DNA from: Paenibacillus sp. VTT E-133291
GTDB lineage: Bacteria > Bacillota > Bacilli > Paenibacillales > Paenibacillaceae
Assembly: GCF_002264395.1 (NCBI RefSeq)
Contig: NZ_NFVA01000007.1
Span: 1-64,000, forward strand
DNA: 64,000 nt
Direction: 5' to 3'
The notes under the pieces: generated by a model
What the model was told of the DNA's origin: nothing
Database searches by the model: none
What the model saw: only the letters and a program-made list of their open reading frames with translations
Part shown: piece after piece, positions 52,304 to 61,786 of the stretch
Layout of the letters: each line of letters starts with the position of its first letter
Numbering within the stretch: position 1 is the first letter of the stretch
Translations under genes and position numbers: made by a program

Positions 52304-52789
52304 ATGGCGATTCGTATGATCGTTAAGGAACCGGATGAAGTGTTGCACAAAATAGCAAAAGAAGTAACTGTAGTTACACCTAATGTGAAGAAATTGTTAG
52401 ATGATATGGCTGATACGATGTATGACGCTGAAGGTGTAGGGCTGGCGGCTCCGCAAGTTGGTATTTTGAAGCGCCTAATTGTGGTGGATGCAGATGAAGA
52501 GCACGGGCTGATCAAAATGATTAATCCGGAAATCATCGGTACAGAAGGCGAACAGCTTGGACCTGAAGGATGTCTTAGTATTCCTGGATTGAATGGTGAT
52601 GTACGCCGTGCAGAGACAGTTACCGTACGTGGTCTTAACCGTGAGGGAAAAGAAATTACCATTACCGGCAGTGGTTTACTTGCTCGGGCTTTTCAACATG
52701 AGATTGACCATCTGAACGGAGTATTGTTTACGGATATCGCAGAAAAAGTATATGAGATGACAGCTGAACTGAGCGAGACTGAGGAGTGA
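52304..52789 (+). CDS. def: peptide deformylase
   Basis: The enzyme removes the formyl group from nascent proteins. The 161 residues contain the three family motifs GVGLAAPQVG, EGCLSIPG (metal cysteine) and QHEIDHLNG (two metal histidines and the catalytic glutamate). The ATG at 52304 with GGGAAGG upstream is chosen; the frame opens at 52229. It lies four bases before fmt. Confidence 0.96.
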   Translation: MAIRMIVKEPDEVLHKIAKEVTVVTPNVKKLLDDMADTMYDAEGVGLAAPQVGILKRLIVVDADEEHGLIKMINPEIIGTEGEQLGPEGCLSIPGLNGDVRRAETVTVRGLNREGKEITITGSGLLARAFQHEIDHLNGVLFTDIAEKVYEMTAELSETEE

Positions 52790-52793
52790 GAAT

Positions 52794-53729
52794 ATGAAGA
52801 TTGTATTCATGGGAACCCCAGCCTTTGCGGTGCCAAGCTTGCAAATGCTGATGGATGAAGGCTATGAAGTTGTAGCCGTCGTCACCCAACCAGATCGACC
52901 GCAAGGACGTAAAAAGATATTGGCTCCTTCACCAGTTAAGGAAGCCGCATTATCTCTCGGTTTACCTGTGCTCCAGCCTGAACGGATGCGCAAGCCTGAG
53001 GCTGTCGCAGAGCTAGCTGCATATGAGCCTGATCTAATTGTGACCGCTGCATATGGTCAGATTTTGCCAAAAGCTGTATTGGATTTGCCGCGTAATGGTT
53101 GTGTGAATGTTCATGGTTCACTGCTTCCTAAATACCGGGGTGGCGCACCGATTCAACGCAGCATCATTAACGGTGAGAAAGTTACCGGTGTTACCTTGAT
53201 GTATATGGCTGAAGGACTTGACACTGGAGATATGATCTCGCGCGTCGAGGTGGCTATCGAGGATGAGGATACTTCCGGCACGATGTTCGAGAAGCTTAGT
53301 CTTGCTGGACGTGATCTCTTGAAGTCTGAAATGCCGCGATTAGTAAACGGCCTTGTTCACGCGACTCCGCAAGACGACAGTCAAGCGACCTTTGCTCCTA
53401 ACCTGAATCGTGAGGATGAGCGTTTGGATTGGAACGCTGGCTCACGTGATAACTATAATCGAATTCGTGGATTAGTACCTTTTTCCGGTGCGTTTACGCT
53501 TTGGAATGGAGAGACCTTCAAAGTATGGGCTTCAAAAATTCCTGCTGAGCAGAAATCAACGGATACTGTGCCAGGAACGGTACTTTCGGTCTCTGAGCAG
53601 GGTGTCGAGGTTAAGACTGGAGACGGAAGTCTGCTGCTAACTACGGTTCAACCTGCTGGTAAAAAAGCGATGAGCGCTGCGGACTTTAGCCGTGGCGGTG
53701 TCATGAAACCAGGGACGGTGCTAGGTTGA
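52794..53729 (+). CDS. fmt: methionyl-tRNA formyltransferase
   Basis: The enzyme formylates initiator Met-tRNA, the reverse partner of deformylase. The 311 residues start MKIVFMGTPAFAVPSLQ and contain the formyl-transfer core HGSLLPKYRGGAPIQ and YMAEGLDTGDM, with a C-terminal tRNA-binding domain. AGGAGTG precedes the ATG. The stop overlaps the next start. Confidence 0.97.
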   Translation: MKIVFMGTPAFAVPSLQMLMDEGYEVVAVVTQPDRPQGRKKILAPSPVKEAALSLGLPVLQPERMRKPEAVAELAAYEPDLIVTAAYGQILPKAVLDLPRNGCVNVHGSLLPKYRGGAPIQRSIINGEKVTGVTLMYMAEGLDTGDMISRVEVAIEDEDTSGTMFEKLSLAGRDLLKSEMPRLVNGLVHATPQDDSQATFAPNLNREDERLDWNAGSRDNYNRIRGLVPFSGAFTLWNGETFKVWASKIPAEQKSTDTVPGTVLSVSEQGVEVKTGDGSLLLTTVQPAGKKAMSAADFSRGGVMKPGTVLG

Positions 53730-55126
53730 GCGCGGGTGGTAATAAGGACGGCACGGGAAATAAAGGTAAAGCTGTTACAGCTTCTGCCCGCGATATCGCA
53801 CTCGATATCCTGGTTAAGGTCGAACAGCAAGGGGCTTACAGTAACTTATTGCTGAACAGCAGTCTGCAGAAGTCTGCACTCAGCAGGGAAGATGCTGGAT
53901 TAGTTACAGAGCTTGTCTATGGTACCATCTCTCGGATGAATACACTTGATTATGTGCTCGAGGAATTTGTTAGCAAAGGGACCGCTAAATTGCAGCCCTG
54001 GGTGCGTAACTTACTGCGTCTAAGTTTATATCAAATTATGTACCTGGATCGCATACCCTCTCATGCAGCTGTAAACGAGGCTGTTAATATAGCTAAGAAA
54101 AAGGGCCATCAAGGAATTTCGGGTATGGTTAATGGCGTGCTTCGTAGTGTGCTGCGCGCTGGAGATCTGCCGGTAATACCTGATGGATTGAGTCCTGCGA
54201 AGCGGATATCTATTCAGTATTCCCATCCTATATGGTTAGTGAAGCGCTGGATTACCGAGTATGGTGTTGACGCTGCGGAAGCTATTTGCGCTGCTAACAA
54301 TGAGCCACCCGCTGTCAGTGTACGCGTAAATACTACGATGATCAGCCGTGAAGCGCTGTTGAGTCAGATGATTGAACAAGGTCTGCAAGCTTCTGCTTCT
54401 GATGTAAGTCCTTATGGTATTGTTGTAAAAGGCGGCGGGAATCTTGCTCTTTCATCCTGGTATCGGGATGGATATTTATCTATTCAGGATGAGAGCTCCA
54501 TGCTTGTAGCTGAAGCTGTTGCACCTGAGCCTGGAATGAGAGTGCTTGATTGCTGCGCCGCGCCAGGGGGCAAAACGGCCCATATAGGCGAGCTGATGAA
54601 AGATGAAGGATCTGTTCTCGCTAACGATTTGCATCCGCATAAAGCTAAGCTTATCTCGGATCAAGCTGCACGGTTAGGTCTCGAAAGCGTAGTAACAGGC
54701 AGTGCAGATGCACTGGAGCTGGAGCATACACTTGAGCATTATTCCTTCGACAGAATTCTATTGGATGCGCCTTGCTCTGGGCTTGGCGTCATCCGCCGTA
54801 AGCCAGATCTCAAATGGCGTAAGCAGCCTGAGGATGTTGTCAGTGTAGCGTCACTGCAGGGTCAATTACTGCAATCAGTCTCTAAACTGTTGAAACCAGG
54901 TGGTGTTCTGGTTTATAGTACCTGTACGACTGAACAAGCGGAAAATAGTGAAGTAGTAGCTTCCTTTTTGAAACAAAATCCTGAGTTTACTTCTATAACA
55001 TTTGCTTCCCCGTTGTGGGACAGATTGGAAGGTACTGCGCTGGCTGAAGGTGAGGGAATTCAGATATTACCGCACCATTATGGCAGTGACGGGTTCTATA
55101 TCTCCAAGCTTCAAAGAGTCTTGTAA
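53726..55126 (+). CDS. rsmB: 16S rRNA (cytosine(967)-C(5))-methyltransferase
   Basis: The 466 residues combine an N-terminal NusB-like RNA-binding domain (about 15-150, [20 protein letters not shown]) and a C-terminal SAM-dependent domain with [34 protein letters not shown] (catalytic cysteine) and YSTCT. The start is TTG at 53726, sharing two bases with the fmt stop. Order def-fmt-rsmB-rlmN is that of Bacillus. Confidence 0.94.
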   Translation: MSAGGNKDGTGNKGKAVTASARDIALDILVKVEQQGAYSNLLLNSSLQKSALSREDAGLVTELVYGTISRMNTLDYVLEEFVSKGTAKLQPWVRNLLRLSLYQIMYLDRIPSHAAVNEAVNIAKKKGHQGISGMVNGVLRSVLRAGDLPVIPDGLSPAKRISIQYSHPIWLVKRWITEYGVDAAEAICAANNEPPAVSVRVNTTMISREALLSQMIEQGLQASASDVSPYGIVVKGGGNLALSSWYRDGYLSIQDESSMLVAEAVAPEPGMRVLDCCAAPGGKTAHIGELMKDEGSVLANDLHPHKAKLISDQAARLGLESVVTGSADALELEHTLEHYSFDRILLDAPCSGLGVIRRKPDLKWRKQPEDVVSVASLQGQLLQSVSKLLKPGGVLVYSTCTTEQAENSEVVASFLKQNPEFTSITFASPLWDRLEGTALAEGEGIQILPHHYGSDGFYISKLQRVL

Positions 55127-55160
55127 TATAGCAGATCTACTGACAATTGTTGTATCTTCC

Positions 55161-55196
55161 GCCCGCCGGGCTAACGTACGGCGGGCTATTTCTTTT
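55161..55196 (+). terminator. probable terminator between rsmB and rlmN
   Basis: GCCCGCCG pairs with CGGCGGGC around a ten-base loop, followed by TATTTCTTTT. Confidence 0.65.
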
Positions 55197-55277
55197 ACCG
55201 TCTCTGAAATTTGTGTTAAAATAGGAAGAATGAGAAATAATACGCATATCCTTATGAAAGAACAGGTGCTAATAATA

Positions 55278-56318
55278 ATGAAACCTTTAATATATGATTT
55301 TTCTTTAGAAGAGTTACAGCAGTGGGCGAAAGATAACGGTGAGCCTGCTTTTCGTGGTGGACAGATTTTTGATTGGTTGTATGTAAAACGTGTAAGTGAC
55401 TTCGAATCCATGAGCAATTTGTCTAAAGGACTTCGTCAGAAGCTGAACGAGCAATTCTCCATTGCAGCACTTACTGAGATTACTAAAATGGAATCCAAAG
55501 ATGGAACAGTAAAATTTCTGTTTGGATTGCATGATGATCATGCGATCGAGACAGTTATCATGAAACATAATTATGGAAATAGCGTTTGTGTAACTACTCA
55601 AGTAGGCTGCCGAATCGGCTGTACTTTCTGCGCCTCCACGCTTGGTGGATTAAAACGTGATTTGACCGCAGGTGAAATTGTAGCTCAGGTTGTACGCTCT
55701 CAACAGATCTTGGATGAGCGGGGTGAACGTGTCAGCAGTATTGTCATCATGGGTACTGGTGAGCCGTTTGAGAACTATGATGCAACTATGAGATTCTTAC
55801 GTCTTATGATTCATGAGAAAGGTCTAAATATCGGACAACGGCATATTACTGTTTCCACTAGCGGGATTGTGCCGAGCATTTATAAATTTGCAGAAGAAGA
55901 TACACAAATAAATTTAGCGATTTCGATTCATGCACCTAACGACAAACTGCGTTCGAAGCTAATGCCAGTTAACCGCCGCTTTCCGTTTGATGATGTGATT
56001 GAATCTTTACGTTATTATCAAGCTAAGACGGGTCGACGGGTCAGCTTTGAGTATGCACTCATCGGCGGGGTGAATGATCAGCCGGAGCATGCTGAGGAAT
56101 TAGCAGGCGTGCTTAAGAACATGCTGTGCCACGTCAATTTAATTCCAGTAAACCACGTGCCAGAGCGGAAATATGTACGTACTTCACGCAATGATATCTT
56201 TGAGTTTCAACGTATTTTGGCTGACAACGGCGTGAATGTTACCATTCGCCGTGAGCAAGGCCATGATATCGCGGCCGCATGCGGACAGCTGCGTGCCAAA
56301 CATATGGAGTTGGGGTGA
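55278..56318 (+). CDS. rlmN: 23S rRNA (adenine(2503)-C(2))-methyltransferase
   Basis: Radical SAM enzyme that methylates A2503 of 23S rRNA and A37 of some tRNAs. The 346 residues contain the cluster motif [20 protein letters not shown], and the C-terminal cysteine region [11 protein letters not shown]. The ATG at 55278 is placed by similarity of [16 protein letters not shown] to relatives; ATG codons at 55230 and 55254 in frame are alternatives, and the one at 55230 has ATAGGAAG upstream. Confidence 0.94.
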   Translation: MKPLIYDFSLEELQQWAKDNGEPAFRGGQIFDWLYVKRVSDFESMSNLSKGLRQKLNEQFSIAALTEITKMESKDGTVKFLFGLHDDHAIETVIMKHNYGNSVCVTTQVGCRIGCTFCASTLGGLKRDLTAGEIVAQVVRSQQILDERGERVSSIVIMGTGEPFENYDATMRFLRLMIHEKGLNIGQRHITVSTSGIVPSIYKFAEEDTQINLAISIHAPNDKLRSKLMPVNRRFPFDDVIESLRYYQAKTGRRVSFEYALIGGVNDQPEHAEELAGVLKNMLCHVNLIPVNHVPERKYVRTSRNDIFEFQRILADNGVNVTIRREQGHDIAAACGQLRAKHMELG

Positions 56319-56324
56319 GGATAT

Positions 56325-57098
56325 TTGATCAGAACAGTTCATGCCAGCGATATTGGCCGAGTGCGCTCTGTCAATGAGGATTCGGTCTGGATCGGCGCGA
56401 CGCGCCACGGTTATACACTCGGCATAATTGCCGATGGGATGGGTGGACATCAGGCTGGTGAAACCGCGAGCAGGCTTGCTTTGGAGACGATGAGGAATAC
56501 CCTGGACGGGCTCCTGCCTGAGCTTCAGGACGAAGCACTGCGTGATGCGTTATCAGCTGCTATTTTGGAAGCTAACAGCACTGTCTTCAAGGAGGCTTCC
56601 AGCGACGATAAGTACCACAATATGGGTACTACAGTCGTTGCTGCCCTGATGAATGGTTCAAACGGATATATTGGCCATATCGGAGACAGCAGAGCCTATT
56701 TAATAAAGGACAGTGCAGCAGTTCAATTAACCGAAGATCACACGCTAGTCAATGAGCTGTTCAAGAACGGTCAGATCAGTGTGGAGGAATTAGATAATCA
56801 TCCTAGACGGAATGTGCTGACGAGAGCACTTGGAACAGATGCTGAGGTGCTGGTTGATTTAGCCCCTGTTACCCTGCTACCTGGGGAACTTTTGCTTCTG
56901 TGCAGTGATGGTTTAAGTAATTTTGTTAACAATGAGCATTTGGGCAAGGTAGCGGGAATACATGAGATACCGTTAGAGGAAAGAGCGGACCGCTTACTTC
57001 AGTTGGCACTGCTTGCTGGCGGCGGCGATAATATTAGCGTCGCTTTGTTAGAACATCATGGAGAGGCCGCTGTGCCCGAAACAAAGGAGTGGGATTGA
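56325..57098 (+). CDS. prpC: PP2C-type protein phosphatase
   Basis: Metal-dependent Ser/Thr phosphatase that opposes the PrkC kinase. The 257 residues contain SVNEDSVWIG, IADGMGGHQAGETAS, GHIGDSRAYLI, LTEDHTLVNEL, LLCSDGLSNFV and GGGDNISVALLEH, which give the metal-binding aspartates. The start is TTG at 56325 behind GGGTGAGG. It overlaps prkC by one base, as a translationally coupled pair. Confidence 0.95.
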   Translation: MIRTVHASDIGRVRSVNEDSVWIGATRHGYTLGIIADGMGGHQAGETASRLALETMRNTLDGLLPELQDEALRDALSAAILEANSTVFKEASSDDKYHNMGTTVVAALMNGSNGYIGHIGDSRAYLIKDSAAVQLTEDHTLVNELFKNGQISVEELDNHPRRNVLTRALGTDAEVLVDLAPVTLLPGELLLLCSDGLSNFVNNEHLGKVAGIHEIPLEERADRLLQLALLAGGGDNISVALLEHHGEAAVPETKEWD

Positions 57099-59365
57099 TG
57101 ATCGGTCACGAACTGGGCGGCCGTTACCAAGTCATCGAACGGATCGGCGGAGGTGGAATGGCGCTCGTCTATAGAGCACATGACATTCTTTTAAACCGAA
57201 ACGTCGCCATAAAAGTATTGCGTAATCAATTTGTTCATGACGAGGAATTTATCCGCCGTTTTAGGCGTGAGGCGCAATCAGCTGCATCTTTGTCTCATCC
57301 GAATGTGGTTAGTATTTACGATGTAGGGCAAGAAGACGAAATTCATTATATTGTTATGGAATATATTGAAGGCAAGAATCTTAATGAAATTATAAAAGAA
57401 CGAGCGCCATTACAGGTTGACGAGTCCGTAAGGATCGCTTCACAAATCTGTGATGCACTTGATCACGCTCATCAGAATCAAATTATTCATCGGGATATTA
57501 AACCACATAATATATTGATCGGGCGCAATGGCCGGGTGAAGGTGACGGATTTCGGTATTGCTCGTGCGGTAACATCTACTACCATTACTCAGACAGGCTC
57601 TGTAGTAGGTTCCGTTCATTATTTCTCACCAGAGCATGCTAAAGGTGTCTCAACAGGAGAGAAATCCGACCTGTATTCATTAGGGATTGTACTCTATCAA
57701 ATGCTTACCGGAAGTCTTCCATTCTTAGGGGAGAGTCCGATTAGCGTAGCTCTAAAACATCTGCAAGAAGAGTTTGAAGAACCAAGGCTCTTGAACCCAC
57801 TTATTCCGCAAAGCGTTGAGAATGTAATTCTAAGATCGATGCGTAAAAATCCGGAAGAGCGCTATCAGTCTGCAAAGCAAATGCTGCAGGATTTAGAAAC
57901 CTGCTTGCTGCCTGAGCGGCGTAGTGAAGCAAAAGTTCTTTTTAACGATGAGGAAGACGAGGATCGAACGCGGGTAATACCAGCGATTAAACCGATCCAA
58001 AGAAGTAATGGCAATCGTAATCATCGCCACGACCGGATGGATACTGATGAAGACGACGATGACGATCCGGTACCTGTGAAAAAAGGTAAAAAACAATGGA
58101 CTAAGCCTGCGATATGGATTGGTCTAACTTTAGTGTTATTGCTGGCCATGGCCAGTCTCGTGTGGTACGTTAAATCCCAATTAGTTGTTCCGGAGGTATC
58201 GGTGCCATACGTGGTCGGTAAACAGCTGGAACAAGCCAAGACTGAACTAGAGGATTTGGGACTTGAGGTTGCTGATCCTATACTGTATGACTACAGTCCG
58301 AATTTCGAAGAGAATGTGGTTATGAAGCAAAGTAGGGAAAAGGACGCCAAAGTGAAAAAGGGAGCCTCCCTAATTCTAACTGTGAATACGGCAAAACCAT
58401 TAACTAAGATGCCAGATGTTACAAATTTAAGCTTTGATGAAGCAGTTAAAGCGCTGATGGCAAAGGGTGTACCCCAGAATCAAATTAAGAATGATCCTCT
58501 CTTCGATGAAAATACGGCGGTGGGTAAGGTTATAAAATCAGATCCGGCCTTTGAAAGCGAGTTTGATCCTGAGACGGTTTCAGTCACCCTCTACGTTAGC
58601 AAAGGGGAAGAAAGTGTCACGATGCCAGACCTCATCGGTAAGACGGAGAGTGAAGCTAAGGCGCTTTTGGAACAATACAAGCTGGTGCTAGGAGATGTAA
58701 AGGAAGAATCCAGCTTCACAGTTGATGAAGGTAAGGTAACGAAAACTTGGGCTTTTGAGAAAGGTACCTCTGTTCCACCTGGAACAGCGATTACGATTTA
58801 CTTAAGTACAGGTTATCCACCTGAAGCCCTGAATTATACCTTTAATGTACCAGTAGCTCCTGCACAGGATGGAAAGAAGAGCAAGATTCGAATTGAGTTC
58901 GTTGATGCGCGCAATAATGGTGAGAAACAAGATTGGGGAACGCGTACCATTGGAAAGAGCCAAGTGCTGTCCGTTAATCTAGTGCTTGCTCCGAATAAAG
59001 ATGGCTCTGTTATTGTTACCCGAGATGGTGTGCTGTTAGACACTTATGTGATCCCATATATTGATGCGAAGAATGGAACGGTGCAAGAACCTGAACCACC
59101 GACGGTTCCGACTCCGCAGCCGACTCAGACACCGACAGATCCTACACCTACTGCTGAACCGACCATTGAACCTGAGATTCTGCCTCCAAGTTCAGACAAC
59201 GATGGGTCTACTAATACTGGATCAGTCAATCAGACGGGATTCCTTACTAACAATTCGGTGAATAATGAATCGAGCAATAGTGGTAACAACAAGAACAGTA
59301 ATAAAAATGATGACAAGCATAATAATAAAAACAAAGACAAATCTAAAGATAAAAGCGATAACTAA
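57098..59365 (+). CDS. prkC: serine/threonine protein kinase with PASTA domains
   Basis: Membrane kinase that senses peptidoglycan fragments; in B. subtilis it drives spore germination by muropeptides and controls growth. From the ATG at 57098 (AAAGGAG eight bases upstream) it has 755 residues. The kinase domain (about 10-270) has GGGGMALVY, Lys39, HRDIKPHN (Asp133) and DFG (151-153). A membrane span lies around 342-362, followed by three PASTA domains (about 365-575), an Ig-like extracellular domain, and a tail rich first in Pro/Thr, then in Asn/Lys/Asp. Coupled to prpC. Confidence 0.96.
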   Translation: MIGHELGGRYQVIERIGGGGMALVYRAHDILLNRNVAIKVLRNQFVHDEEFIRRFRREAQSAASLSHPNVVSIYDVGQEDEIHYIVMEYIEGKNLNEIIKERAPLQVDESVRIASQICDALDHAHQNQIIHRDIKPHNILIGRNGRVKVTDFGIARAVTSTTITQTGSVVGSVHYFSPEHAKGVSTGEKSDLYSLGIVLYQMLTGSLPFLGESPISVALKHLQEEFEEPRLLNPLIPQSVENVILRSMRKNPEERYQSAKQMLQDLETCLLPERRSEAKVLFNDEEDEDRTRVIPAIKPIQRSNGNRNHRHDRMDTDEDDDDDPVPVKKGKKQWTKPAIWIGLTLVLLLAMASLVWYVKSQLVVPEVSVPYVVGKQLEQAKTELEDLGLEVADPILYDYSPNFEENVVMKQSREKDAKVKKGASLILTVNTAKPLTKMPDVTNLSFDEAVKALMAKGVPQNQIKNDPLFDENTAVGKVIKSDPAFESEFDPETVSVTLYVSKGEESVTMPDLIGKTESEAKALLEQYKLVLGDVKEESSFTVDEGKVTKTWAFEKGTSVPPGTAITIYLSTGYPPEALNYTFNVPVAPAQDGKKSKIRIEFVDARNNGEKQDWGTRTIGKSQVLSVNLVLAPNKDGSVIVTRDGVLLDTYVIPYIDAKNGTVQEPEPPTVPTPQPTQTPTDPTPTAEPTIEPEILPPSSDNDGSTNTGSVNQTGFLTNNSVNNESSNSGNNKNSNKNDDKHNNKNKDKSKDKSDN

Positions 59366-59396
59366 TCAGGGTAGAAGTACATGAATAGTTGTGGCA

Positions 59397-59438
59397 GCGA
59401 AGTGACCCGGGGGATTTTCAAACTTGGGTCATTTTCGC
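59397..59438 (+). repeat. imperfect inverted repeat between prkC and rsgA
   Basis: GCGAAGTGACCC pairs imperfectly with GGGTCATTTTCGC around a 17-base loop. It lacks a T run, so it may be an RNA hairpin or processing site. Confidence 0.35.
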
Positions 59439-59466
59439 AAAATCAGGAGAGGAAGGCTCACTATGT

Positions 59467-60372
59467 ATGCCTGAAGGAATAATAGTAAAGGCGTTAAGCG
59501 GATATTATTACGTAAAACCGCTTCGTGAAGGATTAATTGCAACAGAGGAAGATTCAGTTCAATGCAGAGGCCGAGGCATACTTAAGAAAAAGGGGATCGC
59601 TCCTCTTGTAGGAGACCGTGTGATGTATATGCTGACTGAGCATGGTGAAGGGATGGTGGATGAGCTTCTCCCTAGAGAATCTGAGTTAATTCGTCCACCT
59701 GTAGCGAATGTAAGCCTTGCCGTTCTACTATTTTCTGTGCGGGAACCTGATATGAACCTGAATCTATTGGACAAGTTCCTGGTTCATATTGAACACTCGG
59801 GACTGGAACCCTTAATAGTTCTGACCAAACAGGATTTGGCTAATGATAACGGTGAAGCCACTAAGTATGTTAAAGAGCTCTATGAAGATATTGGTTATGA
59901 AGTGATGGTTACAAGCTCAATTACAGGAGCTGGCAGTGATGAACTAAGAGAGCGGCTTACGGGTGGCATCAGTGTATTTGCCGGACAATCTGGGGTAGGA
60001 AAGTCGACCTTATTGAATCGTATTGTGCCAGGACTTAAACTGGAGACAGGTGAGATCAGCTTACGTCTGGGCCGTGGTCGTCATACTACTCGCCATGTAG
60101 AATTGATGGATATTGGCGGGGGCGGATTTGTAGCGGATACCCCTGGTTTTAGTCAGCTTGATTTTCTTGAGCTTGGGGTTGAAGAGCTCTCTACTTGTTT
60201 CCGTGAATTTGCAAACTATGCTGGGGATTGTAAATTCCGTGGTTGTAGTCATCAGCATGAACCAGGCTGCCGAGTTATCGAGGCATGGAAGGCCGGAACT
60301 ATTGCTGATAGCCGGTATGAACATTACAAATTATTTTTTAATGAAATGAAAGATAAAAAGCGGAGGTACTAA
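59467..60372 (+). CDS. rsgA: ribosome small subunit-dependent GTPase A
   Basis: RsgA (YloQ, CpgA) helps mature the 30S subunit. The 301 residues hold an OB-fold domain, a circularly permuted GTPase with TKQDL (G4), GQSGVGKSTLLN (G1) and DTPGFS (G3), and a C-terminal zinc knuckle CKFRGCSHQHEPGC. The ATG at 59467 follows GAGAGGAAGG; the frame opens at 59389. In B. subtilis it is a PrkC substrate and lies next to prkC, as here. Confidence 0.95.
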   Translation: MPEGIIVKALSGYYYVKPLREGLIATEEDSVQCRGRGILKKKGIAPLVGDRVMYMLTEHGEGMVDELLPRESELIRPPVANVSLAVLLFSVREPDMNLNLLDKFLVHIEHSGLEPLIVLTKQDLANDNGEATKYVKELYEDIGYEVMVTSSITGAGSDELRERLTGGISVFAGQSGVGKSTLLNRIVPGLKLETGEISLRLGRGRHTTRHVELMDIGGGGFVADTPGFSQLDFLELGVEELSTCFREFANYAGDCKFRGCSHQHEPGCRVIEAWKAGTIADSRYEHYKLFFNEMKDKKRRY

Positions 60373-60375
60373 GTT

Positions 60376-61041
60376 ATGATACGAATAGCACCATCTATAT
60401 TGTCTGCCGATTTCGCGAGTTTAGGTTCAGAAGTTGCAGAAGCTGAGGTCAGTGGTGGAGATTGGATCCATGTGGATGTAATGGACGGGCATTTTGTGCC
60501 GAATATAACGCTTGGTCCACCAATCGTAAAAGCAGTCTGGTTACATACCAAACTTCCACTAGACGTTCACTTAATGATTGAGTCTCCAGAACGTTATATT
60601 TCTGATTTTGCTGCTGCAGGTGCTAGTGTGATTACTGTTCACGCTGAGGCTTGCGTTCATTTACACCGTGTGGTGCATCAGATCAAGGAATTGGGTCTTA
60701 AGGCAGGAGTAGCTATTAATCCGGGCACTCCGGCATCAGCGGTGCGTGAGGTGCTTGAGGATGTGGATATGGTTCTCGTGATGACTGTTAATCCTGGCTT
60801 TGGAGGTCAAGCATTCATTCCTAACACTTTGCGTAAAATTACTCAAATTAGAGAATGGGCGAATGAAGTTAATCCCGATTTACTTATTGAAGTCGATGGT
60901 GGTGTTTCGGAAGCCACAGCGCCATTGGTTGTTAGTGCAGGGGCAGATGTTTTGGTTGCAGGAAATGCAGTTTTTGGCCGGAGTGACCGTGCTGCAGCGA
61001 TCCTTGAAATTCGAGAAGCAGCGGAAGCGGCACTTCGTTAA
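60376..61041 (+). CDS. rpe: ribulose-phosphate 3-epimerase
   Basis: Pentose-phosphate enzyme interconverting ribulose-5-phosphate and xylulose-5-phosphate. The 221 residues show the barrel motifs RIAPSILSADFASLG, HVDVMDGHFVPN, DVHLMIESP, MTVNPGFGGQ and EVDGGV, with the metal histidines and aspartates. AGCGGAGG precedes the ATG, three bases after rsgA. The thiN gene that follows rpe in B. subtilis is absent. Confidence 0.97.
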   Translation: MIRIAPSILSADFASLGSEVAEAEVSGGDWIHVDVMDGHFVPNITLGPPIVKAVWLHTKLPLDVHLMIESPERYISDFAAAGASVITVHAEACVHLHRVVHQIKELGLKAGVAINPGTPASAVREVLEDVDMVLVMTVNPGFGGQAFIPNTLRKITQIREWANEVNPDLLIEVDGGVSEATAPLVVSAGADVLVAGNAVFGRSDRAAAILEIREAAEAALR

Positions 61042-61095
61042 AAAAATAGGCTATTACGACTAAAGGTATAGGCCAAGTCCTTGACGCATAAATAT

Positions 61096-61131
61096 GGTTA
61101 CATGAGCAGAAATCTCATGTAGCCTTTTTTG
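61096..61131 (+). terminator. terminator after rpe
   Basis: GGTTACATGAG pairs with CTCATGTAGCC (one G-U pair) and runs into six T. Confidence 0.85.
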
Positions 61132-61217
61132 TTTTGGCAGGGAGGACTGCAGTACGTTACCGTTAGAACAAGAAGAAAGTCTCCTGCGTACGGCATGAAT
61201 TGATGGGAGGGTAAACC

Positions 61218-61298
61218 ATGAAATTTTACACGTTTAAGCTGCCAAGGTTTTTGGGAGGTTTTGTTAAAGCGATTTTGAACACATTTCAGAAGAGTTGA
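61218..61298 (+). CDS. spoVM: stage V sporulation protein M (26-residue peptide)
   Basis: A complete 26-codon gene between rpe and rpmB, too short for most gene callers. The peptide starts MKFYTFKLPRFLGGFVKAIL, nearly the B. subtilis SpoVM beginning, and has the same length. The proline at position 9, which bends the amphipathic helix, is kept. SpoVM marks the convex outer forespore membrane and anchors the coat basement layer through SpoIVA. GGGAGGG stands six bases before the ATG. In B. subtilis spoVM is also close to rpmB and is expressed in the mother cell from a sigma-E promoter; I could not identify that promoter here. Confidence 0.95.
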   Translation: MKFYTFKLPRFLGGFVKAILNTFQKS

Positions 61299-61329
61299 TC
61301 TTGGGCTTGGAACAGAAAAGAAAACATGA

Positions 61330-61364
61330 AAAAAAGCACCTTACAAATGTAAAGGGTGCTTTTT
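61330..61364. terminator. terminator between spoVM and rpmB
   Basis: AAAAAGCACC pairs with GGGTGCTTTTT, with an inner TTACA/TGTAA helix. T runs on both strands suit the convergent genes. Confidence 0.85.
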
Positions 61365-61406
61365 GCTTCATATGAGTGATCGCTCGGTCTTTAAAATTGC
61401 AAAAGA

Positions 61407-61595
61407 CTAAACGCGTTCAACTTTACCGGCTTTCAAAGCACGGGTGCTGACGTACACGCGTTTTGGTTTACCGTTCACGAGGATACGGACCTTCTGAACG
61501 TTAACTCCCCAAGTACGACGGTTGCGGTTATTGGCGTGAGACACGTTGTTACCGCTGCTCGGTTTCTTGCCTGTTACTGCACATTTGCGGGACAT
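61407..61595 (-). CDS. rpmB: 50S ribosomal protein L28
   Basis: The 62-residue protein begins [21 protein letters not shown] and ends with [17 protein letters not shown], the L28 pattern. Only one of the possible zinc cysteines (Cys5) is kept, so it is the zinc-free form. AAGGAGGTG precedes the ATG on the minus strand. Confidence 0.97.
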   Translation of the reverse strand: MSRKCAVTGKKPSSGNNVSHANNRNRRTWGVNVQKVRILVNGKPKRVYVSTRALKAGKVERV

Positions 61596-61643
61596 AGATT
61601 ACACCTCCTTATTCCTAACACCTGCATAAAACAATACTTATCT

Positions 61644-61673
61644 ATAATATCACAGCAAATTTTGCTACGTCAA
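61644..61673 (-). promoter_or_regulatory. candidate rpmB promoter
   Basis: On the minus strand TTGACG (61668-61673) and TATTAT (61644-61649) are 18 bases apart, about 50 bases before the gene. The spacer contains a GCAAAATTTTGC palindrome. Confidence 0.55.
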
Positions 61674-61786
61674 CCGATTCAAAAACATTTATTTCTTTTA
61701 ATACTTATAGTACAATGTAAATTAGTGCATTATGTCCTGTTAATCATAGAATGATTAGGCATGAAGTTAGGAAGGGGAATTCTCAA

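Noticed and set aside
51949-52662. 237-residue reverse open frame across the priA/def junction
   Set aside because: It is antisense to two certain genes and its Ser/Thr/Ile-rich composition is typical of a shadow frame.
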